The position numbers and the translations under genes are program-made. 64,000 nt of DNA. Source: Monosporascus cannonballus. Its lineage: Eukaryota; Ascomycota; Sordariomycetes; Xylariales. Of this stretch, positions 13,738 through 27,759 are shown piece after piece. The stretch lies in NCBI GenBank assembly GCA_004154925.1, contig QJNS01000027.1, forward strand, positions 369,984 through 433,983, given 5' to 3'. The notes beneath the pieces are model-generated. The model searched no databases and was not told where the DNA came from. It saw only the letters and a list, made by a program, of their open reading frames with translations. Numbering within the stretch: position 1 is the first letter of the stretch; every line of letters starts with the position of its first letter.

Positions 13738-16700
13738 TTTGGCTATTAAAAAAAGAAAACCGGCTTTAATTAATTACTAAGGTAACTTTCGATATTTCCG
13801 ATTAATACTGGAAAGTTAATAAGGTTTTAATTAAAAACGCGGATAATTACAGTTACTTTTATAAAAATACAAAAATGTATATTACTCCTTATAAAATAAT
13901 AACATTACAGATAATCGATAACGACGAAGTGATTTCAGAATGTTATTAAGTAAAAGGAAATATTTTGAATTTAAGCATTTACGGGATTTTATCCGGAGCC
14001 AGAATTTTTAATAAACCGATTTTGTAGAATTATACGCCTAAAGATACATAAGGATAAAGATATAGATTAATAACTGATGTTTTAAACCGACGGCATAATT
14101 TAGAATTTAACGCATTTTTTAAAAACTTTTATTTAATAAAATAAACTTCGGATATTTGAAATACGATAATAAATATAAATTTAATTAGGATTAATAATCA
14201 ATTAATTATAATTAATTATGATTAATTACCAAAAATCGATTTATTAGAATTTAAAAATTAAAATAAGTCCTTGAAAAAATATTTACGCAGATTTTGGATG
14301 GATTAATGCTGAAATAACGCCGTTATAATAAACTATATAGATTAAATTATTAACGTAAACAAAAAAAACAATAAAATTTTAGAATCTGTAATTGCGTTTA
14401 TAAAAAGAAATTCAAAAAAGGAATAATATTTTTAATATAATTAGAAAAATAAGACCAATTTATTAAATAACATATTTTGGAACATTTTCGCGCTAATAAG
14501 CCAATATTCCGTATGGGCCCGATTTGAATATATTTTTTAGGATTCGTTAATATTAATTAATAAGATTATCCTGGCTATAAAATTTATAATAAGAGTATTA
14601 ATAGTAAAATTAAAAAAGATTTAATTTGACATTTACAGCCAGTACAATACCAATTAAAGAAAACATGTTTACCTAAGTAAAAAAAACGACGATATTTATA
14701 TTATAATTATTTTAAATTTAGAAAATATAAACGAATATATTAAGCGCCTTAAGTTCCTTTATATTTACGTCTGCGAACAATAATTTTAAATTATCAAATG
14801 ATATTAATCCCGAACTATCTTTTTTCAATTAGTAAATTTCGTTAAGATTTAACCGATTTGCTAGAAATCCGTCGCAATTATTAAAGATTGTAAAATAATA
14901 AGAGTTATTGTTTGTTCCGGAATTCCTTATTATTTCAAAGGATTAAAATCTAACGGCGAATATAATTAACTGTTATCCATTATTTGAACCTTAGTACGAA
15001 AGTAAAGTTAATAACAAATTACCTTTAAGTAATTTTTTTGATTCTTCAAAGCTTATTATAAACGTAATTTAAGGACGGGTATTAGAAATATTAGAAATTT
15101 TTGTTAAAATGCTTAAAAAATAATAAGTTTAATTTATTTAAATTTTGTTATAGATTTTTATTAAATTTACAATATGTATTTTTAGAAATATTGCTTTGGA
15201 ATCTTTTGATGAATATGGATACGGATTTTCGGTAAATATTATGGATAAGTTTATATTTTTTATGGTTTTGCCGGATATATTTATTTTTTTAGATTTTCGC
15301 ATTTTAAGTATTGCGGTTATCGATTAGCTTAAGGAAATCGGCAGGCTATATCGGAAATACAAATATACAAAGGCGGAAATTATTAATAAGTTGCTATATT
15401 AAATCAATCACTTTTTAAAAAATTTAAATTAAAATTATTTTTAAAGGTTTGTTATTTGGGATAAAGCGGTTAAAAATATTTTGAAAATCTTTAAGTTATA
15501 AGATTTAAAATAAATCCGAATGATTTAAAATCGATTAGGAGTATTAATAAAATAAGCTTAACGTAATATACCTAATTAAGTTTATAAATATTATTTAAAA
15601 TATGTTATTAAGCTGTGTAATATAGTTTAAAAAATTAAGTTTAAAAGCCAAATTATAAATAACGATAAATATATAGAAAACTTATTAAAACGATTTTGAA
15701 TTAATTATTTCGAAAAGGCTTTTAATAATTTATTTATAATGTGCGAAAATTTATATATAACGTTTAATAACACCGCCATAATATTAATTAGAAATTGGGT
15801 TTTTTATAAGGTTAGGTTAATTAGATAGAAGGGGCGAAAGCGATTATTAAAGGGGGTTCATTTTGACTTTAGCAAAATAAAAGAAATACAAAAATAAAAC
15901 CCTAGATTTATTATATAAGATATTTTTGAACCTAAGCTTTTTTTTATCGATATAATGTAATTAGATATTGGAAATTATGAATATTTTATAAGAATTAAAA
16001 ATTACTTAAGTACGATAAATATAAAATTAGGATATTGTTTAAAACAAATAAGAAATTATAAAGTTGCTCAGTTATCGGAATATTACGTACCTTTAGGCCA
16101 GGAACCGCCTTGGGTATAATATAATATTAACGACTTATTTATTAATATAATTAGATTTTAGCCGGACGATTTTAACAAAATAGGATTTTACCGTAAACGG
16201 AATAATTACCGAAATAATTACCGAGGCCGCGGAAAATAATTTCGTAATTCAGGAAAAGAAATATATTGGTTTTGCGGCAAATAGAAATACGTAATATATA
16301 CGTATAAGTTAGTTTCGAATTTTAAAAAACTGGTTTAATTTCGTTCCATAATAATTAATATATAATTTTTTCAGGTTTAGAATTAATCAATGTAATTTCG
16401 GTATAATATATTTTTTAACGATACTTTAAAATTAGGCGATTAATAGAAAGATTCTTATTTGGAAAAAGATTTCAAAATGGATATATATTTTATTCAGTTT
16501 TTTTAATTATTTTAAAAATAAAATAAAGTATGATAATTATTGTAAGAAAGCTTTTAAAAAAATAAAAAAAGATTTAAATTTAATACAAATTATAGTTTTA
16601 CCTATTTTAATACCTCGGACGTACTTTACCTTGTAATGATTTTGAAATTTAATTAGCCGGAGCCCGTTGTTAATGAAAATTATATTAATAAGATTAATAT

Positions 16701-17371
16701 ATTTTGTTTTGTCATAAAGGACAGTAAGGTATTTTGTAAAGCAGTATTTTTGATTAATTAGCTTTAGAACGACCTTATTAAAAGTAAAACTATTTGGTAC
16801 CTTAAAAGGATTTGCGGGTTAACGGTTAATATAAATAATTAATTATTTATTTTTATCAATTTTATGTTAATTTAATAACCTAATAAAAAAAGCAAAATCG
16901 ATAATAATAAACTTGTGCAAAACGGACATTTATTTCTAAATGCTGAAATAAATATATAAACGGATTATATCCTTAATTACCGTAAATTAATTAACCAACG
17001 GTTAGTAAACTATTAAAAAACCAAAATTTACGATAATACGAAGAAAACATTCGAAATTACTTGGTTGGAATTAATTAAAATTTGCCCGGATTTTAGTAAG
17101 CTTTTAAGAATTTTATGCCCGTAAGGACTCTAAAAGTATTAAATCGTAGGAATAAGGAAATAATCAAGATAACAAAAGTAGAAATCCGTAACTTTGCACT
17201 TACTGAACCGTAATAAGCGTTTAAAGTTTTATTTATAAATGTTAAATACAAACCGGAAGGATAAGACGAAGTTAATATTTTATCCGTATAATAATATAAT
17301 CCGACCAAATATATTATTTTGTTATTCCGATTTATTAATGAAGTTGGTTTTAGAAAAAACATTTAATTAAT
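13738..17371 (+). pseudogene. Gag pseudogene of element B
   Basis: About 3.6 kb between the 5' LTR and the protease motif, unusually long for a gag region. Towards its end (about 16,150-16,320) the frame reads as a basic, Asn/Arg/Gly-rich segment (NYRNNYRGRGK) followed by YWFCGKxKYVIYTY, a CCHC zinc knuckle in which three zinc ligands appear lost by RIP. The rest gives only compositionally biased frames broken by stops. It would encode the nucleocapsid precursor of the element. Confidence 0.6.
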
Positions 17372-20300
17372 GGTATTATCGATACCGGAACAGAATAGAA
17401 CAATATAATTTTATCATAGTTTAAAAATATAGGTTGGCAATACGACAAATGCGGGTTTTTTTATAGGATTTAATTCTTAAAAAAGGATTAAATTTAAAAG
17501 CGTAAACGAAATTTTAATTTGGTTAATTAATCAATCATTTATTATTTCCCTTTTTGTTGTCGACGGTAACCGCGTAATATAACTATTAATATTATAATAT
17601 AATTTTACGGCGAAATCGAAATAATATTAAATATAAACCTAAAAGTAATAAAAGGAGTTCTGCAATTCACTCTGACAAAAATCATTATTTTTTGATACCG
17701 TCAGGGCGAGTTAACCGTAATATCCATACGGATAATTAACTTGAAATGATGTAGCCGATAAACCAATATGCCGTCCTATTGGCGCAAATAAGCTTAATAA
17801 AGATAAGATAAATAAACCCGTTATAAGCCTTTATATATTTTCGATTCGTAAAACGTCTTTTAATTAAAGCCATAAAACGATTTCAAAAGTTATAAGAAAT
17901 AAGTTAGATTTTAGAGATAAGATTTTGGGATAATTCGGTAACAAAAAGTTGATATATACGTTAAATATGATTTTATGGAAAAAATATGCGATAATATTAG
18001 GGAAAAAAACAGACAGTTTAAATTAATATTATGCATAAGCCCAAATAAAAAAATGGTTTTTATCGATAATGTACCACTCGATAAGTCGATATTACTTCGG
18101 GACTTAGATTAAAAAACTAAGGAATTCGAAAAAGTTATGCAAACGATTAAGAAATAAGGAAATATCCCAGATAAACCTGGTATATTATTAACGACATTAT
18201 TTCTCCGGTTTATTTCGATATTCCGCGGGATTTGATTAACCGAAAAAAGAATTAAAACTTTACTTAATTATATCGGCGATAAATTTGCCCGTATAAAAAA
18301 ACTTCTTTCAGGAAGATATTATTTAGACAGAAAGTTACCTTAATATGGGATTAATAAAAATGTGGGAAAACAAAAGAGACGATTTTACCTTTTTACGAAA
18401 TTAAAATTATTGCTTATAAAATATAATAAATTAAAGGTATTATGATATTAGTTAATATAAGGGATAAATTGATCAACGTATTGCGAATATGTATTTGAAA
18501 AAAAAGTATTCGAATAATTGTATATTACGTATCGGAATACCTCGTTTTTTATAAAAAAATAAGATAACGGTTTGCGACGAATTAAGTTTGCGACAAAATT
18601 CACTATTATTATTTTACAGGATGTATTTATGTCGAAAAATTGCGATAAATCTTTCCCAGACTTGGTTATATGTTTTTTAATTTCCTATATAAATTTTTTC
18701 TTTAGGTATAATTGGGTTATTTTAATTCTTATTAATAAAGATATAATAATATCCGTAATACCATTAAAGTTATTCTAATATACTGCCATACTTATAGGGT
18801 TTATTAATTTTATAATTTATTTTTGTGGCGTAATTAAAACGGCCTTTTATGTTTTAATGCCCGAAGTCGTACGGTTATTCGTAAAGAACATTAATGTCAA
18901 AGGATTAAGGACGTAATAGGATAATATTAAGATTTTTTGGGAGTTTTGAGGATTTATCTTTAAATATATTATTAATATAAATAAAACGTTTTTGAATTGC
19001 AAATTCGTCGAAATCACGATTAATATATAAAAATCCTAATGGTATTACGGATTTGCGGTTATAATCGGAATTCTTTGCGGTACGAATGGTCGTCGATCTG
19101 ATATAGCCAAAATAATAAAAATTTTGGAAATTCGTTTCTGTAAAAACTTATTAAAGATTAAAGTTTTTTTAGGGATTACCGTTTACTTTTGGATATTTAT
19201 TATGCATTATATTATTAAGGCAGAATGTCTTATTTATTTATTTATTCCGTAAAAATAAGTTTTTTATTTAAAACCGTAATTAAAAGCATGTTATAGAGAT
19301 ATTTAAATAGGAACTTATAATAGCTTTAATTTTAATTATTATTAATTATAACGCTGAAATAGGAGAAATTGCTATAAAAATGGATTCTTACGGACAAGAT
19401 TTTAGAAAAATATTAAATTAGATAATTTATAATATAAAATATTTAGTACGTTATAAAAATGGTATTTAAAAAGTAATCAAATTAAATTACGATCTTACCA
19501 AACTGGAATGGTAAGTTATTTTTAAAATCTTAAGGCGATTCCGGAACCATATTTATAATGTTCCGTATATGTTAAAAATTAATATAAAAGTATTAGTAAT
19601 ATAAATTAATAATTTTATAAATTCGTTACCCGGTATTGTATTAATTCATTAAAATATATAGATTAAATTTTTCGATTTTGAAATTAACTATATCCCTAAT
19701 AAAAAATATACAGCCATTAATGGATTATTAAAAGAGCCAGCCAGGCATTGTTAACGAATTAAACGATTAATAAAAAAAGAAATCGATAATTTTATTAATA
19801 TCTAGCTAAACGTTATGTGGCTAAACTTATAAGCGGAATAACCTAAATAAAAAAGGAAAAATCTTTTATTAAGATTTGGTTTAAATAATTGCACAAATAC
19901 GTCAGAATTTTAATGATATTAAATTTCTTTAATTCATTATCGGATATAACGATAAAAAAATAAACAGCTTATAAAACCGAAATGTTAAAATATTTTATCT
20001 AAGAAAATATTTTATGGCGAAAACAGGAAAAATAATATAATAATCGTAAAATTGTTGATAAAGAACAAAAACGCCTAATAATAATTAAATAATATTACGA
20101 AAATTACGGTTATAAAGGACAGAATACGACATATCGACGTATAACTGCTTTATATTATTATCGCGATATATATAAGCATATACGGAAGTTAGTTTTTGCT
20201 TACATTCCATACTAGAAAGCTGCTAATCGACATTTCGAAAAAAACTGTAGCTTTTTAAATCTTTTAGATATCGCAATTACCTAAGTTTTTAATATCGAAT

Positions 20301-21560
20301 TTATACCAAACTATAACGGGTATAAGGCGATTATTAAAACCCGATACGAATTATCCGGATATTCCGAAATTAAAACCTCAAGTACGGTTATTTTTACGAT
20401 AGTCAGGAAATTTCTGAACGAATATATCCTTTACCGATACGGAAATCCGATTAAAATTAAAATTAATAATGGTTTTGAGAATAAAGGAAACATAATCGAA
20501 AGCTGCGAAATATTTGGGATTAAGCGAAAGGTTAAAATTATATAAGTTATTTAGCGGCAGGAATTAATGAAAAAAAAGGTAAATCCCGATCGTTAAAAAA
20601 TTAATAAAAACGACAGACGGTATAGGTGAAAAATAAATTAATTTTTGCTCAAAATAATGTTGGCGAATAATATTATTCTAAAGAATTACGGTTTTAACCT
20701 TTATAAATTCTTATACAGCCATAAAACGTTTTTATTAATCGAAATTAAAATACCGATATAAAGGATTATACTATAAGATTTTAATATTATAAAAAGAATT
20801 TAATTATATAACGAATTAAGTTATTAAAAGATAAAATTAACGATATTACTAAAGTAATTAAGATAATGATTATATAATGCCGTAAAATTACTTAATGTGC
20901 TAATGAAAAAATAAAAATTAAATAATAATTTAGCTTTTACAAATTAATAGATTAATATTACTTTATAATATATTACGATATATGAATATATGCAGAAAAT
21001 TAAAATTAAAATACCGATAAATAAGACCGTATTGAATTAATACTTTAATTCATAAAGGTATTTACCGCTGAAAAAAATTAATGAAATATTATTACAGGAA
21101 ATTGCTTTATTCATAAATTAAAATAATTTGTTAAAGATAAAAAGAATATTAAAATCCGATTGATTTGTACAAAAATAACTGGATAAAACCATTATCTAAC
21201 GAACCCGATCAGTTATATAATATTATAAATAAAACGTTAAATGGCATAAATATCGAATTATCAAAAAACTAAGAATTTAAAATTATATAACCTATTAAAA
21301 TAAATATTAAAATTTAAACACCAAATAAAACATTTAAAGCCTATGTAATTATAAATAATAACAATATAAACGAAATTAAGTAATTGGACGGAAAAACTTA
21401 TTGTCGCTGTTATTGGCAAAATATTAATATACAGAAAAAAACACTAATTTATATTTTTACCGCACCTTTAAAACCGCTAAAATATTAAAATAACCATTTA
21501 GTCAAATTTGTCAAGATATTACGAACTTTAAATATATAATGGAAATCGGTAAATTTCTTT
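17372..21560 (+). pseudogene. Pol pseudogene of element B (protease, RT, integrase)
   Basis: It opens with the aspartic-protease active site GIIDTGTE (17,372-17,395). Reverse transcriptase follows at about 18,550-18,900, including FPDLVICFLISYINFF (about 18,650-18,700) and LFVKNINVKG (about 18,872-18,903), where the catalytic acidic pair is mutated. Integrase lies near 20,380-20,650 with the stretch GFENKG, equivalent to the second-Asp/ENKG region of fungal Gypsy integrases. Protease, RT and integrase in this order identify Ty3/Gypsy rather than Copia. Numerous TAA/TAG stops fit Trp and Gln codons lost to RIP. Non-functional. Confidence 0.78.
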
Positions 21561-24500
21561 TTCAGTTAATTGTCAAAAAAAACAGTTATTAAATTTGAAA
21601 AAAAAATATTTCTAATTTAATTTATATGTATTTAATTTAATTTACGATTTTTTTATAAACCGAGTTTAGAAATCCTTAAATTAATTGTCCCTAAATATAT
21701 AATTTTATTTACCGATCGACTTAATATAATTACGATAAGAATTTTTCACGAAACTAAAAAACAATATATATTTGAAAAATAAAAATATTTCGTAATTCTT
21801 AAGTAATTTAAAATTGTAATAACGTTTTTTATAAAGTTCGTAAAATACCAGATTAAATATTTCAAAAGTTTAAATAAATAACATATTTACGTACAGAAAG
21901 TCCTTAATAAAATATACTATAAGTTAACTTAAAGGACCGATACAGGTAATTTCGATAAATACGGTTTTTATTCCGGGCTTGCTTTTGGAAAAGAATATTT
22001 TAATAATTGGTAATTAGGCGTTAATAATTTCCCAAAAATTAACACCGATAATTTGCCATTTAAAAAAGATTAATAGCAAAATTAGAAATAAATAAAATAA
22101 ATATTATATTAAGTATTTATTATTAATTGGGACAAAATATATTACGATAAGAAAAATAACAGACTTCGAAATATTGAGTAGTAACATAAATAATAATTAC
22201 ATTATTATTCAAAATATGGATTATATTTTGGAATATGGAAAGAGGATATTCGCCGAAATTTAATTTGCCAATATTAATAAATAAATTAAAAATCGGTTAA
22301 TAGTTCTTAGACCGGGAAATATTAATAGATTTAAGGATAACGAAAGATTTTTAATATTAATCTTAAATACTGGCGTTATTAATCGGTAATTCCCAAAGGA
22401 CTGTTCGACAATACCTAAAATTAAGAAAATTACCGGATTACATTTAATAAATTATTATTTCTTTAGTAAAGATAATAAGATCTGAGCAAAAATAGATTAT
22501 TTTTAATTGGAATTATAAAAGGAAAATAATTATTACCTTTAATAATATTACGGAATCGATGTTTAAAAAAATGTAATTCGGGTATAAAAGCTTAACGATA
22601 TATAAGATTTTGGCTTTTACGAATGTCGAAAAGGTTAATCAGAAATTTATGATTATGTTAAATTTAAAAAACCAAAATTTTATTTATCTTACGAATAAAA
22701 AGTTTAATAAATATAAGATATTTTAAGGTTTTGAGGACGTAACGATAATATGTCGAAAAAGAATTAAGGTTTTGGAGATTTTAATTATATCGAACTTAAC
22801 CGTTTCTAATAATATCGGAAATATTATTTTTAGTTAACAAATAACTTATTTATTTAATTAATCTTTTAAAATCCGTACTAATAAAAAATCTTAACGCTTA
22901 AAATGTTTTAACGGTTTAAAAATACCTATATTAAACCGATTAAACGTACTAAATAAAAAGGAAGATATATACAGATGCAAAGGTCGATATACGTAAATAG
23001 GAAATAAATATTATTAATAAAAAGTTAAAGGATTATAAAAGTTAAAACATGGAAAAATACAAAAATAATAGCGCCTATAAATAATTAATCGGAAACGATA
23101 ATAACGTACCATACCTTCCTTAATAACATCAAATAAAAATTTCTTAAAATTTCTTTAGCGTATTAATATATTCTTTAAAAAAATATTTAAAAACAATAAA
23201 TATTAATTAATTATTATTCTTTTATTATCTCTATTAAATACTTTTTAATATTATATTAATATCATAATTTATAAACCATATCCCTTATTTATTTACTTAT
23301 ATTACGATTCCTTATTTATTATGTATCCGGATCTTATTATATATATTATAATACCGACCTCGCCGAAAAAATAATCCAAAAGACCGGTTCGAATTAATCT
23401 TAAACCAAACTCCAAAAACATAAATTAATTTAGGTATGGTAAATCAAGTAAAATTACAAATATCAAAATTTTAAGTACGTCAAAATTTGAAAAAATATTA
23501 AAAAGGTTATACGGCAATATTTTATCTTATATTCTTTTATTTCATTCTAATCGAATAGTTAACTTTAATTATTTAATACTTATTATTCCATATAATTAAG
23601 GAAAAAATCACCTCTAGGATCATTTTCGAATATTTTTAAATTTCGAAAATAATCCGGACGTATAGCGTAATACCGTAATTGTATTACCTTGGAAAATTAT
23701 TATACTTATTACCGACAAAAAATACCTTTAATCAAAAAATATTACGGCATTAATACACTTATTTTCGCGCGGGGCCATAAAGAATAAGTTAATATATATT
23801 TTCGAAATCGGTTATTTTAATACCTAATGATATTATATGCCGTTAAATAAAAAAAATTAGTATTTGCGATTCGGATCTTAATTACGTTTGGAAGATAACT
23901 TATAATATTATTCGTATTAATGAAACTAAAGAATATAAACATTAGGTTAACCTTTTGCATATCCGATTCAAACGTACTCTTATAATGTTTAATAATATCT
24001 TTTTAAATAATCGAATTAGAAAAATATTAAGGTTTTACCGATAAAAATGGATGCAAGTTAATTTTAATAATTTATTTATACGTATTAGCAGAATTAGGAT
24101 TTTTAAATAACATCTTAATTAAACATATGGTATTTAAGTAATTTACTTATTTTATATTATTATACGAGAATTTCGTTTATAAGAAATAAAAAAGTTAACT
24201 TTAGACGAAGAATAACAATTAATTAAAAGGATAAAATAACAGATCAAGGCGTACCTGGGTTTATATATTAAATATTAGGATAAAAACGTTTTTAAAGGAT
24301 TTTGGCCTAGTAAACGGCCGTTACTTATTTTTAAAAAGTTTCCGGATTTTCCTTTATTTTCTAATTAGGATATTGGTATATTTTGTTAACCCGGCAACGG
24401 CTTACGTTAACGGGCAAATTACATAATAATATCAAAGCAGAATATATATTTGGTCCGGTAATTAATACTTAACCTGCTCGAATTGTGCTAGTACGAATTC

Positions 24501-24847
24501 AAAAAACCCCGTATTAATATATAGGAGATATATAACAGATTATTAGAAAACGACCAGAACCTTATTTTATCCTAAAATAACCAAACTGGAAAAAATATAA
24601 AAGGTTAATTAACGATTAATAATTGGACAAAAAAGTACAAAAAGATAAAGAGAAAACTTTTTAATACGAAAAGTAGGCTAAAAAACGAAATCGGAATCCT
24701 GAATTAAAAAATGCTAAAAGATGTATTACGTTAAAGGAGGAAGGATTAATCAATAAGGATATAAGTATAATATGCTTATTATAACGTTAAATTATCGTTA
24801 TTTCTTACGATAAAACGGGCATGTTTTTTATCATAAGAAAAAACGCT
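21561..24847 (+). other. 3.3-kb tail of element B, content unidentified
   Basis: This interval follows the integrase remnant and precedes the 3' LTR, where most Gypsy elements have only a short untranslated region. No LTR pair, TIR pair or second RT was found, so a further nested element is not supported. A long lysine-rich frame broken only by RIP-type stops can be read on the plus strand at about 24,450-24,780. A Cys-pair (CSNCAS) occurs near 24,477 in another frame. It may be the relic of an extra ORF. Confidence 0.35.
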
Positions 24848-25127
24848 TAAAATGGGGCGGGGTATTATACCTATAATCAGGTTCGGTTAATTAGAAAGCC
24901 CGAGTTTCGTATATATATTAAGTAGTTTTCTTTTCGTTATGGGTTTAACCCCCGGGCATTATTAGTTACTATTACCACTTAGCATATTTTCTGTTATTTC
25001 AGTTATCGAGGTTTAATACCAGCAAGATAATCAGATTTAGTTTTTTATTTTCGACAATCCCATTCCGTACTGTGATATAAAATGGTTATCCGCGCTGATC
25101 AAGACTAATTCTCCCCAGCCGAATTCA
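24848..25127 (+). repeat. 3' LTR of element B
   Basis: 280 bp, starting TAAAATGGGGCGGGGTA and ending GAATTCA, followed by the GTAT target duplication (25,128-25,131). Differences from the 5' LTR are mostly C-to-T and G-to-A. The segment CCGCGCTGATCAAGACTAAT near its end is better preserved here and in the solo copy than in the 5' LTR. Confidence 0.85.
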
Positions 25128-25131
25128 GTAT

Positions 25132-27389
25132 AAAATACATTTTACCTGGTTAATTCTTTTATAAATTTAACCTTTATACTAATATATTTATGGTTTTCCT
25201 AAGTTTATATGGTAATTCTTAAATAAAACGATGTTGAAATTAATTATTTGGTATTATCCTTAAATAAAGATTTTAAGTTGATTAAATTCGCGGTCGACTT
25301 TTTTATTATTATAAGCGAAATTTTAATTCTTGATATTTGTAACTGTATAAAATTTTAATTTGTGTTTTCATAGCAGTTTAAGATCATTAAGCATATTTAG
25401 TATAATATAATATCCGCTTAAAGTTCCGTAATCTATTATTACGATATCCTAATATGTTTCTATTTATACATCGAAAGTAATAAGATTATTTACGATTTTT
25501 ATCGTCGCGTTTAAAACTCTTTTTAAGAATTCTTTCCAACTTCTTCAGCTTTCGTTATTTTGCAGCTTTTAAATAGGTAATTTTCTCCTTTTAATTTCTT
25601 TTCGAATTTATGCACCCTAAATTATATCCTTTTCGTATAACGCGTTAAATTATCGTATTTGGTTTTCTTGCCGGTATATTTCTTTTGTATTTGAGTTAAT
25701 TATGTTCAATCTTATTATTATTGTTTTTCAGAAAGTAAATCGTTTTTTATATGGTATATAACGTTTTAATAATGCTTTTGTAATTTATTATTATTCTATT
25801 AAAGTTTTTATATAAATTATTTAAATTCTTTTTAAATTTCTTTTCAAAACTTGTAATAAATACCAATTAAAAATAAAGGTCGGTAATAACTTTTTATGAA
25901 TGTTTTTTTACAATACGTTAAAACAACGTTTTTATGATCTAATAACTGTATTAGTCTTAAAAGCAAAAAAGGCTTTTTTGCAGAAATTCTTTTTTCTGAT
26001 TAATTTCATAAGCCGTTGGTTTATGGATTTTAGTTTTTAGGGTAATAATTCGAAAATATCGATATTACTGTTTATTTATTTTATCGCTGACGATATAATT
26101 AGGAAAATCGACTTTTTCTTTATATATTCCTTGGATACGTTAATAAATATATTTTCTTCAGCCGTCATTTGTTAAATAATGGTGTTATTTGCAATCCATA
26201 GGATATATTTTACTATATCGATTAAAACTCCTTTAGCAGATTTCCTTCGTCTATTTCTAATATTTTTTTAAATAATTTTCTAAAAGCTTTTTGCCGTTTT
26301 TTAAATGCTTTCTAGGCCCGCTTCCTGGCTTTTCACATTTTTTGTTAAATTTTTTATCGTAATAACCTTTATTGGTATTAGGTCTAGATTATGTTAATAA
26401 TCTTGCTGTTGTTTTTTAATTATTCCTGGATTATTGTTGTTGTACGAATATCCAGGTATCTTATCGTGATTTTTTAGATTATTTACAGGTGGTCTAATAA
26501 TGTCTTATTTTGCTATAATTTGTAAAATCTAATTTACTTCTTATTTTTATACTAAACCGTTCCGAATTCTAGAGGTTTTATCATTATACTATGGAATATA
26601 AATAATACGCTGCGTCTTTTTATCTAATTAGACACTTATCTTTCGTACTTTAGAATATATTATTCTTTTTTATACATTTTTGTACCGTTTATTATTAATG
26701 TTAACTTCTTTAGTAATATTACGATTACATGTTTTGCGTTTTAGAAATTAAATAATTATATTTTTAATGTTATCTTTTAATCTTTTATAAAATATCTCGT
26801 TTAAATTATCGTTTTTTGTTCCGTTTATCCTGTTTTAGCTGTAGGGTTTCTGAAAATAATAGCATATTTCGAAACAGGTTTTGGCTGAAATCTTAAAATC
26901 TATTACGCAATTATTTATTTTCGTCCAGACTCTTAAAATTGGCCTTTAATTTCACTCTAAAAATTACGTAATCAAAAATATCCTGGTAACTTTTTTCTCA
27001 TCGGCCTTAACGTTTTTCCGATAATCTTTTATATCTGGTGTAAATTAGTCCAAAGCGTTTTTTTGTAAAGAAGGTTATGACGGCGAAAATCCTGTTCGCG
27101 GGTTTATTTAAATTCTAAAAACGAAAATATATTGATATTTAGGTAAGAAAATATTAAACGTTTCCTTTTTTATTATAAAGTTAAACATTTTCAGCTTCAT
27201 ACTTTGTTACGATAATATGAATTAAGATAAGTATTATTTGATTTACCAACTGCTGAATTTATTTTTTAAGTTCCTTAACTCTTGTTTAAAGCTGTATAGT
27301 CGTAAAGGGTACCTGGCTATTAGTTAACATCTTAACTACAGAGATATTACTTAAAGTTTAACGGTACTACTAAATAAAAGCTTATAACG
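25132..27389 (-). pseudogene. Gag/5' region of chromovirus A
   Basis: Right-hand part of A, between the B insertion and A's 5' LTR at 27,390. By position it holds gag and protease on the minus strand. The reading is heavily RIPed. A weak candidate nucleic-acid-binding segment (KCEKPG...KH) is readable near 26,300-26,350, and nothing else is diagnostic. The assignment rests on the element's architecture more than on a domain. Confidence 0.5.
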
Positions 27390-27759
27390 TATAACGGCTA
27401 TACTGTTTAACTAATTATTAAACTTGAGTGTACGGGTTTATATTAATAGAAATATCGTAGGAATTTAAGCAATAGGTATGATAACGTATTACGTTTCGTA
27501 ATATTAAGGGCGTTTTAAGAAACGATATTTTATTATAAGAGAATATTATTTACATTATTGAAATAATGAACGCCTATATATTTCATAATTTGAATAGATT
27601 TTTTTAGATTTTAACGTTGTTATAGGTCTAATACTATTAGATTCCATTGGTTCTGTATGAATATATTTGAATTTTAACACCAAAAAAAGAGTTAAATCAC
27701 GTAATTCTTTTGCGTAGATTCGACCGGTTTTGAGACAGATCTTGGTTTGAATCGTAACA
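27390..27759 (-). repeat. 5' LTR of chromovirus A
   Basis: 370 bp, ending GTAACA and followed by ATTAC (27,760-27,764), the partner of ATTAT at 8,018-8,022. It shares with the left copy TGTACGGGTTTATATTA and ACGTATTACGTTTCGTAATATTA. Transcription of A would run leftward from here. Confidence 0.8.

Larger units (their letters stand above)
13458..25127 (+). mobile_element. Ty3/Gypsy element B, large, nested in A
   Basis: LTRs at 13,458-13,737 and 24,848-25,127 (280 bp each) start TGAAGTGGGGCGGGGTG (TAAAATGGGGCGGGGTA in the right copy, all RIP transitions). The right copy ends GAATTCA. The element is flanked by GTAT (13,454-13,457 and 25,128-25,131). Total length is 11.67 kb, about twice a typical Gypsy. 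The plus strand carries a CCHC gag relic, an aspartic protease motif, reverse transcriptase and integrase in Ty3/Gypsy order, then an unexplained tail of about 3.3 kb. It split the pol region of chromovirus A. Every domain carries RIP stops. Confidence 0.88.
8023..27759 (-). mobile_element. Chromovirus A, nested Ty3/Gypsy LTR retrotransposon
   Basis: Two LTRs of exactly 370 bp (8,023-8,392 and 27,390-27,759) align in direct orientation. They are flanked by ATTAT (8,018-8,022) and ATTAC (27,760-27,764), which differ by one C-to-T transition. Between them the minus strand carries remnants of reverse transcriptase (YLDD-type site near 12,677-12,688) and a chromodomain (about 10,450-10,570). Removing B (13,458-25,127 with its TSD) and the Tc1 element (8,928-10,335 with TA) leaves about 6.65 kb, a normal Ty3/Gypsy size. 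The order from the 5' LTR at the right, gag then pol then chromodomain, is that of fungal chromoviruses. It is inactive: heavily RIPed and interrupted twice. Confidence 0.85.

Noticed and set aside
17093..17362. 89-codon minus-strand ORF
   Set aside because: It lies antisense to the B gag/protease region, whose plus-strand protease motif starts ten bases later. I regard it as a shadow frame.
13458..25127. CRISPR, tRNA or rRNA content in the repeat block
   Set aside because: No regularly spaced repeats, cloverleaf or rRNA sequence was recognised here or elsewhere in the window.
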